From Streptomyces thinghirensis (lineage in GTDB: Bacteria > Actinomycetota > Actinomycetia > Streptomycetales > Streptomycetaceae): a DNA stretch of 38,181 nt. Shown here in pieces: positions 27,741 through 36,050 of the stretch. The position numbers and the translations under genes are program-made. Each line of letters begins with the position of its first letter. The first letter of the stretch is position 1. The stretch is taken from assembly GCA_021502835.1 (NCBI GenBank), contig JAKFGP010000045.1, positions 1 to 38,181 of the forward strand, given 5' to 3'. Below the pieces are notes generated by a model, which worked only from the letters and a program-made list of their open reading frames with translations, did not search any database and was not told where the DNA came from.

Positions 27741-28287
27741 GCGGCACGCCCTCCTGCGGACGCCCCCGTTTCCGGGACCCGCTCCCCGGCGGCGCCCTCG
27801 CCGTCATGCGGGGCGCCCTGCCCGCCCCGTACGACCGGGGAATGGAGCGCATGACCGTGAGGCTCGACCCGACTCCGAACAGCAAGAAGGTCCCCGTCCC
27901 GAAGTTCGACTTCGACCGTTACGAGCGCTTCTACGGCACGCCGCCCGCATCCCCCCGCTACCTGCTCGCCCCCCGGCGGGACATCGCCCGACCCCTCGCC
28001 GTCCAGGTCACCTACACCCGGTTCGAGGGCGCGGCCCAGGGGAGTCCGACGTCGTCGTACGGTTCCCGGCGGGCCACCCGGCCGGAAGGGCGGTGACCGT
28101 AGCGATCCCCGGCGACGCGGCCGCCATCACCGACCGACTGGGAGCTCGTCGAACTCACCCCCGTCGCGCCCGACCGTACCTTCGGACCCGTCACCTGGGA
28201 GGTCACCGCACTCCTCGGGAACCTGGCCAAACTGCTCTGGATCATCGGGCGGAGCACGAACTCGTCGCCGAACACCCAGGGACGTGA
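27737..28287 (+). CDS. Uncharacterised baseplate-region protein
   Basis: ATG 27737 overlaps the J-like stop. MSGTPSCGRPRFRDPLPGGA, LAVMRGALPAPYDRGMERMT, FDRYERFYGTPPASPRYLLA, PRRDIARPLAVQVTYTRFEG, then, after one frame change, SDVVVRFPAGHPAGRAVTVA and IPGDAAAITD, later TFGPVTWEVTALLGNLAKLL and ELVAEHPGT. It stops at TGA 28285-28287 inside a GTGA overlap. About 183 aa. Family not recognised; the coupling on both sides says it is part of the wedge or fibre attachment set. Confidence 0.5.
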
Positions 28288-31200
28288 CGGCACAGCGGAA
28301 CACCGAGACCGCGCACGGCGTCAGCCTGGACCTCCTCGGCCTCGACCTGGGCGCACCCCGCTTCCCGCCCAGGCCGTACACGGTCGACGACGCGACGATC
28401 GCGCTCTTCCACCTCGACGACGTCCCCCCAGTCGGCCCGAACGGGATCCCGGACCCCGACGACGAAGTGACCACCGTCGTCGACTCCGCCGCGCCCCACC
28501 CCCGTCACCCCCGGCCGCCCGGGACGCAACACCGGCGCCCGCAGTGGCCGGACCGGACGCTTGCCCACGCCTTCGGCTTCGGGCCGGACGAGAGCCTCGT
28601 CACCGTCGACGACGCCCCGGCCTTCACCCTCCCGGCCACCGCCGCCCTCACCGTGGAAGCGGTCGTGCGGACCGACCTGACCACCACGACCGGGGCCGTC
28701 GTCGCCAAACGCCGGAAGCTCAACACCCTTGCGGACACGGGCTGGGCCCTGACCGTGGGCACCTTCCGCGGCATCGACCGCAACGTCCGCTTCAGCCTCT
28801 CCGACGGCACCACCGCGGTCGAGGTCTTCGCCGACCGCGACCTCGGCGACGGCGCCTTCCACCACATCGCGGGCGTGCTCTCCCGCGCGGACGGCACCTC
28901 CACAGTCCTGCTCCACGTCCGACGGAAAGGAGGTGGCCCGCCGGCTCCTCGACGCACCCCTCGGCGCCCTGACCAGCTCCGCCGAGCTCGTGATCGGCCC
29001 GGAACGGAAGCCGGTGGAGACGACGACATCGCCGCGCAGTACACGGGTCTCATCGAGGAGGTACGCATCTCCGGCACGGCCCGCGACACCTTCGACCCGG
29101 CCACCGGCGAATCCGACGAGCAGTACCGCCGCCGCCTCCGGATCTTCCACCGCTGGCTGCTGCCCACCCCCGACCGGCTCCAGGCCGCGGTGAACACCGC
29201 CGCCGGCGCGATCGCCGTCGCCCCGGCGGACCCCGAGCCCTTCGTCGTGCGGGAACGCAGCGACACCGTGGCCACCGGCGGACTGCCCCTGCGCGTCCTG
29301 CCGGCGACCCTCCCGGTCAGCCAGTCCCTCACCGCCGAGGGCGAGTTCGGCACGCCCGAGGAAGCCACGGTCGGCACCGCCGCCCCGCGACGAACCCGAC
29401 TTCGACCCCGCCTGGCTGATCAGCTGCCCGGACCGGCCCGGACCGACCTTCGAGGACGACGGTGACGGCCGCCGGACGCAACTCGTCGTCCTCCGCGCCC
29501 TCGAAGCCCTCCTCAGCCGCCTCGCCGACCTGGACCGCCCCGCCGACGGCGACCCCGCGGACCCGGGCGAACCCGCCGCCCGGGCGCTAGCACGTCTCCA
29601 AGGCGTACGACCCCACCTCCACCGGCCTGCACGGAGTCGGGCGCGCCGTCCTGCTCACACCACACGCCGGACATCAGCCCCGCACGGCTCGGAGCCCCTC
29701 GCCCACGCGGCCGGCTTCGGCTGGGTCCTCCACACCAAGGAAGGCCACATCTACGCCGCCCAGCCGCGCGGCGGGTCTTCCACATCACCACGCCCGCCAC
29801 GGACCAGATCCCCGGCCCGCCGGACGTCACGGTGGGCGGCGTCCTCAAACTCGGCGTGGAGCCCGACCCCGCCCGGTTCACCGACGCCGAGATCCGGTGG
29901 TCCGTCCTCCGCTCGGGAGTCGGCGACGCCGCGTTCCCGCCGCGCGCGCCAGGCGCCCTGCACGCCCTCGCCGCCGGTGACGTCTGGGTCCGCGTCGAGG
30001 TCGTGCGGCACGAGCACGTCGCCAGCGGGACCTGCCGGATCCGGATCGGCCTGTCGGACACCTTCCTCACGGCCGGGCGGAGCATCAGCGGCACCGGTCG
30101 CCTCGACGCGGGAGAGGCGGCCGCGGCGGGCCCGCCCACCGACGACTTCGACCCGGGCATGCTGCGGGTACGCACCGACGACCTCGACCGGCCGCCACGC
30201 CTCGTCGACTACCGGGACGAGCCCGGGAACCGGATGATGCAACGCGTCACCAGCGACGCCCTCGCCCGGTTGCTCGCCCTGCTCGCGGGCACGGCCGGCG
30301 AGCTCGTGGTGCTCCGCTCGTACCTCCCGGAGGCCGAGGGCGAGCCGCCGCCGGGCGACGCCGGCGAGACCGACCCCGACGCCGCCCTCCACGCCCAGGG
30401 CCGGGCCATGAGGCTCCGTCACACCACGTTGACCGCCCCGGCGGCTCGCGGCACAGGGCCTTCGCGGCCGGCTTCGACCACATCCGCGTCGACCCGGCTC
30501 CGCCCGCCGAGCCGGACCAGCCGAGACCGTGCGCGTCGCCGTCGCCGCCGGAGAGCAACGCACGGTGACCCGCCCGAGCGCCGCCGGCGCCGGGGAGACG
30601 GCCCCCGGGCGCGGCAGCGGACCCCGTCGAGGTCGAGGCAGGAAAGTCCGTCCTGGTGGAGGCCGCCCCCGCCGCCGAACCCGCCGCCGCCTGCTTCGCC
30701 CCGGACGGCTCACAGGTCTTTCTGGCCGAGCCTGGCACGCACCGGATCACCTTCTTCACCCTCAAACCGGTTACCGGGCGCCCCGCTCCCGTGATGCGTC
30801 TCGGCACGTCACGCCGGGTGGACCTCTTCCCGGGAGCCCTCGCCTTCGGCGGCGGACACCTCTTCGTGGCGCACGAACCGCGCGGCCGCGTCGCGGTGCT
30901 GAACCCGGCGGACCTCACGCTGGCCACCACCCCGCCGGAGATCCTCTGTCCCCTGCCGACAGCGCTGGCGACGGACGCCGACCGGCTCTACGTCGGCTGC
31001 GGCGACTAAGACCCTGCGGGCCTTCACCCTGACGACGGGCCAGCCCGCGGGCACTCTGCCGCTTCCCGCCGCGCCGAGATCCTCGTGGTCGCCGCCGGCA
31101 GCCCCTCCTGTACGCCGTCCTCGACGACGGTCACTGGTGCCGCGTGGAGCGCGCGACGCTGGCCCTGCGCGAGAAGGCCGACACCCACGACACCGGCGCG

Positions 31201-32069
31201 CCGCCGCCGTCACGGCCGACGGGAAGAAGCTGTACGTGATCTGCCCGGGGCGGACCCGGACAGGGACGGAGTGGTCCGCGTCTACCGCCCGCCCGACGCG
31301 GACCCCAAGGCCGAGATCGACGGGTTCCCCGCCGGCGCCGCCCCGGCGGCCCTGAGCCTGAGTGCCGACGGGAAGCTGCTGTTCGTGGTGACGGAGGGGT
31401 TCGCCCGCGGCAGTCGGGCGCGATGCACGTCGTGGACGTCGCCACCGACGTCCGCCTGCCGCTGGTGTTCAGCCCGGGCCGGGGCGGTACGGCGCTGGCC
31501 GCGAGCCCGCCGGAACCCCCGTACCCGCCCTGCCTCGTCATGGCGCCGCTGACGGCGGCACCGTGCTCCTCGCCGACCTCGCACCCCTCCGCGAGGACCC
31601 GCCGGGACCGCCGCGGCTCGACGCCGAGCTTTCGCTGGGCACCGGCACGGGCGAGGTACTCGCGTGGTCGGCCGTCCCCACGGCCACGGCACCGCCGAAC
31701 CGGCGACGCCCCACGCCCCCGGTGTGCCCGATTCTCGGCCGCACGCCCGGGCGGGTCATGATCCGGGCCGCCTACCTCCCCGGTGAGGGGCTGCGGCCCG
31801 TACCGAGTGCGAGATCCGGCTCAAGCCCGATCTGGAGTCGAACCCCGACGCGGCCGTCACGAAGGAGCAGTACGACCTGATCCTCAACGTCCTCAACTGG
31901 TTCCACCCCTCGGGGTGGAATGCCCGCACGGACCACCTGCGGGCCCTGGCGGACCTCGATCCGGAGGAGCGGAGGGGCCAGGCGCCTGCACACCTTCCCG
32001 ACGTATCACGTCGCGGACCCCTTCTCGTCCCCGTTCATCCACCTGCGCAAGGACGACCGCCATGACTGA
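28284..32069 (+). CDS. Giant LamG plus beta-propeller tail protein
   Basis: GTG 28284: TAQRNTETAHGVSLDLLGLD. Residues ~60-270 form a LamG/concanavalin-like lectin domain: HAFGFGPDESLVTVDDAPAF, ALTVEAVVRTDLTTTTGAVV, GWALTVGTFRGIDRNVRFSL, GAFHHIAGVLSRADGTSTVL and YTGLIEEVRISGTARDTFDP. A tail-protein-like segment follows, ESDEQYRRRLRIFHRWLLPT. Beta-rich modules come next (LAHAAGFGWVLHTKEGHIYA, IRWSVLRSGVGDAAFPPRAP). At about 30650-31580 is a YVTN-type propeller: ACFAPDGSQVFLAEPGTHRI, LAFGGGHLFVAHEPRGRVAV, ATDADRLYVGCGD and PAALSLSADGKLLFVVTEG. The C-terminus has YDLILNVLNWFHPS and ends at TGA 32067-32069. About 1260 aa with many indels. It is in the slot of Afp12/Pvc12-type proteins. The lectin and propeller modules suggest a receptor-binding or fibre-attachment role. 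More than one gene is possible. Confidence 0.6.
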
Positions 32070-32658
32070 GGCGCTACGTACCCCCAGTTCAGCCACAAGG
32101 ACTGGATCGACAACCAGACCGTGTCCAGGCGGGCGGCGAGAACGGACTCAACAGCCGTTTCCATCTGTTGGAAGCCGAGTTCCTGGGGCTGGCGGAGAAC
32201 CAGATCAACCCGATGCTGAAGGTGCTGGGGGCGCCGACGAGAGACATCTCACGCTGGTTCCCGCCCTGCACAGCTACACCAAAGACGGGAACGCCGTACC
32301 GGGGTGGCTGCAGGCCATCGACACGGTCCCAAGCCGGACGGCGTGGCCCAGGCGCACGGATTCATGAACGTCGTGCTGCCGGACGGCGTTCAGGTGCGGT
32401 CCCTGCTCGTGACCGGATCCAATCAAGTCCTCCACGGGCACACTGACGGTGACGGTCTCAACGGCCGGAAGATCGACAACACTGGCGGAGGGGCCAAGAC
32501 GTTCGTCAGTTCCACGAGGTTCGACATCCCCGCCGTGCCCACGGAAGAGGTGAGGATAACGAACGAATCGGTCCGTTACTACCTGACGGTCGATGTGGAG
32601 CTAGCCGGAACTGGCGAAGCCGGTGAAGGTGTTCTGCGTCCAGCTCGTTTGCCAGTGA
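32062..32658 (+). CDS. Tail-fibre-region protein
   Basis: ATG 32062 overlaps the upstream stop by eight bases. Composite reading: MTEALR, FSHKDWIDNQ, FHLLEAEFLGLAENQINPML and KVLGAPT, then HLTLVPALHSYTKDGNAVPG, WLQAIDT, DGVAQAHGFMNVVLPDGVQV, RSLLVTGSNQVLHGHTDGDG and RFDIPAVPTEEVRITNESVR, YYLTVDVELA. It ends KPVKVFCVQLVCQ at TGA 32656-32658. About 198 aa. Family unknown. It lies between the giant tail protein and the GVxG-repeat fibre, so a fibre adaptor or chaperone role is plausible. Confidence 0.48.
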
Positions 32659-32701
32659 TCCGTCCGGATCCCCGTTCGGCGTACCGGGAGAGGAGACGAC
32701 C

Positions 32702-34778
32702 ATGTCACCCCTGAAGCCCCCTGGAGGCACAGGACGGCCCCAGCCAGTTCGGACCCGGAAACCCCACCGAGTTCGGTGTGTGGGGAGACTGCGAAGCCGG
32801 GCAACGGTGTCATCGGCAACAGCAGCGGAACACGGGCGTGCCGGACGACCCGGTCGCCGGTGTGTTCGGGGTTCATCAGGAGTCCGGCGGCATCGGCGTC
32901 GTGGGCCAGTCGAAACTGCCGCCGGAGAGCAGGGCGTCGTCGGCCTGAGCGTCGGCGGGGTCGGAGTGTCGGGCCTCAGCAAGGGAGCCGCCGCCGGGGT
33001 ACTGGGCACCAGCGCCTAAGGCGCGGGTGAAGGAGGCACCACCACCGAGGGAACTGGAACGGAGTCCGGCGGGGCGGGCCAGACCAACCCGTTGTGACCG
33101 CGCACCGGCACCGACGGCCTCGGGTGTCCCCCCGCCGCCACCACGGTACGGGACCGGGCCTGCTCGGGTTCTCCCCGGCGGCCCCGGAGTGATCGGGCAC
33201 GAAACCCCCTCCCCCCCGGTGTCTCCGGGGGAGAGCACCAGCGCCGACCAGGCGTCACGGGTTCCGGTGCTACCGGCCCGCCAGTCCCCGGGGGCCGAGC
33301 AGGGCGACGGGGTCAAAGGGCGTCGCCTGGCACCGCCGGCGCCGGTGTCCTCGGCGCCGCCACCGCCAGTCCAGGCCTCTCGGGCATTGTACGGAGAGGC
33401 CGGGCGTCCGGGCGCAGGGCGGCGGCACCGCGGCGGGCGTTGGAAGGCAGCGCCCCGACCGGACCGGGCGTCTCCGGCACCAGCACCGACGGAGCCGGCG
33501 TCTCGAATACCCGCACGAAGGGGCTGGCGTCACCGGCAAGGAGGAGGCCAGGGCGCGGGCGTGACCGGCAGCGCCGACGCGGGTCCGGGGTCTCGAACGG
33601 CACCAGCACCGCTGGTGTCGGCCTGCACGGCACGGGCGGTGGCGCCTCCGCCGGCGTCGAGGGGTAAGGCGGCGGGTCCGGCGCGGTGTGCTCGGGCACC
33701 CAGTACCCAGGGCGCCGGGGTCGAGCATCAGTACCGGGGAGTGGGCGTCAGCGGGAAGGGTGATAGGAGAGGGGCGAACGCCGGCGTCGAGGGAACGGGC
33801 GCCGAGGCCGGGCGTGTCCGGCACCATGCCCAGGGCGCCGGCGTCTCGGGAACCGGCGGAGCGTCGTCCCCGGGTCGTCGGCACGCGGCACCGGCGGCGC
33901 CGGGCTCAAGGGCACCAGCACCAGCGGGGGCGGGCGTCCTCGCGGAGAGCACCAGCGACGCGGGGGTGTCCGCGTCGAGCGAGGAGGGCACGGGTGTCTC
34001 GGGCACGAGCACCAGGGCGGGGGCGTGTCCGGCACAGGAGGCGGCGCGAATCCCGGCGTCCAGGGCACCGGCGCGCCGCCCGGCTCCGGCTGCCCAGCAC
34101 GGAGAACGTCGGGGTCGGGCAAGGGCGGATCAGGGAAGGCTCGGCGTCGAGGGCCGCGTCACCTTCGGTCCGGGCGTCCTCGGCAACAGTGCCCGGGCAA
34201 CGGGGGTCGAAGCCAGAGGAGCGGTCGGCCTGTTCGCGAAGGGCTTGTCGCAAGCCGCATTCTGGACGGCGACGTCGTGATCACCGGCACGGTCTACGAC
34301 GGCGCGAACCTCATGCGGATCGACCACCCGGTGGCGCCCGAGGACCGCTTCCTGATCCACGCGGCCGTCGAGTCCTCCGAGCTGAAGAACGTCTACGACG
34401 GCTCGGCCGTCCTCGACGCGAACGGCCGGGCCACGGTCGAACTGCCCGAGTGGTTCGAGTCGTTGAACGAGTCCTTCCGCTACCAGCTCACGCGGTCGGC
34501 GCCCCGGCCCCGCGACCTGCACGTCAGCCGCCCCCTCACGGACCACACCTTCGAGATAGCGGGCGGACCCGAGGGCCTCGACGTGCTGGCAGATCACCGG
34601 AGTCCGCTGCGACAACTGGGCCCGGGCCAACCCGCTGATCGCCGACAAGAGTAAGTCTGAGGAAGAGAAGGGCCTCTTTGTGCACCCCGACCTGATCGGC
34701 AGGCTGGCGGACCGTTCCCTTTCCGAGCTCGTCACCCGTACCGCCGCGCCGGACATGGCGCCCGACGAAGAGGACTAG
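32702..34778 (+). CDS. Tail fibre with GVxG repeats and conserved C-terminal domain
   Basis: ATG 32702 behind GGGAGAGGAGACGACC: MSPLKPPGG. Three interleaved frames then repeat a GVxGxSxxGxGVxGxxxx pattern, e.g. GEQGVVGLSVGGVGVSGLSK, GPGVSGTSTDGAGVSNTRTK, GVSNGTSTAGVGLHGTGGGA and GVLAESTSDAGVSASSEEGT, from 32800 to about 34240. This is the type of repeat that forms trimeric beta-structured fibres. After FGPGVLGNSARATGVEARGA and VGLFAKGL comes a C-terminal domain known to me from many bacterial repeat proteins: SRILDGDVVITGTVYDG, HPVAPEDRFLIHAAVESSEL, KNVYDGSAVLDANGRATVEL, PEWFESLNESFRYQLTRSAP and ADKSKSEEEKGLFVHPDLIG. It ends PDMAPDEED at TAG 34776-34778. About 690 aa. Likely the distal receptor-binding fibre. 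Confidence 0.7.
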
Positions 34779-36050
34779 TAGTGCTTGGTCATCTTCACTC
34801 GTGAGTGGCATGTCTGCCTGCCCGTAGGTGTCGTTGAGCTGGTGTGACACCTGGAGGAGATGGCCGAAGTCCGTGGAGGATTTGGAGGCGTTCGCGGCGG
34901 AGTTGTTTGACGGGTTCTTCCGCGCGGATCAGCGTCGGTGGGGGCAGGCGTTGTGCGCGGCTGCTGCTGGACGGGCGGCGTAAGTCGGTGGAGCTGATGG
35001 CGGCCCGTCTCGGTGAGGACGGCAATCGGCAGGCACTGGCGCATTTCATCACCTCCCCGTCCGTGGGGATGCGGCGCATGTACGGAGCCCGGCTGGCCTG
35101 GCGGATGCACGAGGCGATCGGCCCGGAAGCGCTGATCGTCGACGACACCGGTTTCCTGAAGGACGGGGACGCCTCGGCGTGTGTGGCCAGGCAGTACACC
35201 GGCACCGCGGGCAAGGTCACCAAATGCCAGGTCGGGGTGTCGCTGCATCTGGCCACCGATCGTGCCTCGGCCGCGATCGACTGGCGGCTGTTCCTGCCCG
35301 CCCTTCCTGGGGACCCGGCCTCTCCGCAGGCGGATGCGGACAAGGTCGCCCGCCGTACTCGCTGCGGGATTCCCGACCGGGTGGGGCATGTGGAGAAGTG
35401 GCAGCTGGCTCTGGACATGATCGACGAGACCCTCTCGTGGGGCATCGACATCCCGCTGGTCGTTGCGGACGCCGGTTATGGCGATGCCGCCGCCTTCCGC
35501 CTCGGACTGGAGGAACGAGGGCCTGCCCTATGCGGTCGGTATCTCCGGCCGTCACACCGCACATCCGGCCGAGGCCCGGCCCGTCTAACCGGCCCTATGC
35601 GGGCACCGGCCGGCCGCCGAGAAATGCAGTACCGGAGCCCGCTCAGACCGTGAAGGACCTGGTCATCGCGGCCGGGGAGGCTGCCGCACGGCCGGTTTCC
35701 TGGCGGGAGGGGTTCCGGCCGGGCAAGGGCCGAAGCGGCTTCAAGCGCATGTACTCGCGGTTCGTCGCCCCTGCGGGTCCGTCCCGCCGGACGCGGCGTC
35801 CGCAAGGCCACCGACGATCCGGAACTGCCCGAGCGGTGGCTGCTCGCCGAATGGCCGACCGGTGAGAGCGAGCCGGTGCAGTTCTGGCTCTCCAGCCTGC
35901 CTTCCGGGATGCCGCTGGCGACGCTGGTGCGGCTGGCCAGCTCCAGCTGGCGCATCGAGCACGACTACCGCGAGATGAAACAGGCTCTGGGCCTGGCCCA
36001 CTTCGAGGGCCGCACATGGAGCGGCTGGCACCACCACGTCACCCTCGTTT
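34779..36050 (+). mobile_element. IS701-family element, probably incomplete at its right end
   Basis: It begins right after the fibre gene stop: TAGTGCTTGGTCATCTTCAC is the likely left end. It contains one transposase. No matching right inverted repeat is visible. The transposase similarity stops at HHHVTLV (about 36045) and the sequence passes directly into a minus-strand coding region, so the right end may be deleted, or hidden by sequencing or assembly error. Confidence 0.6.
34860..36047 (+). CDS. IS701-family transposase, frameshifted
   Basis: DDE transposase. The N-terminus reads SVEDLEAFAAELFDGFFRAD, then a frame change to LLLDGRRKSVELMAARLGED and GNRQALAHFIT. The first catalytic Asp is in EALIVDDTGFLKDGDASACV, followed by ARQYTGTAGKVTKCQVGVSL and AAIDWRLFLP. 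The second Asp is in GIDIPLVVADAGYGDAAAFR. After two more frame changes come VKDLVIAAGEAAARPVSWRE, PERWLLAEWPTGESEPVQFW and the catalytic Glu in SWRIEHDYREMKQALGLAHF, then EGRTWSGWHHHVTLV. The family usually continues for about 20 more residues (the 'aaHaFltl.R' end), which is absent here. In-frame extension into GRVVLTGAMECRW is not transposase. The start near 34860 is approximate. Confidence 0.8.

Noticed and set aside
15193..34778. Ordinary prophage
   Set aside because: No terminase, portal, capsid, integrase or lysis genes are visible. The gene set is tail and baseplate only, with spike, PAAR-like tip and cargo.
15193..34778. Type VI secretion system
   Set aside because: No TssJLM membrane complex or ClpV is visible. 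The fused hub-spike, long fibre and gp25/J order point to a phage-tail-like or extracellular contractile particle.
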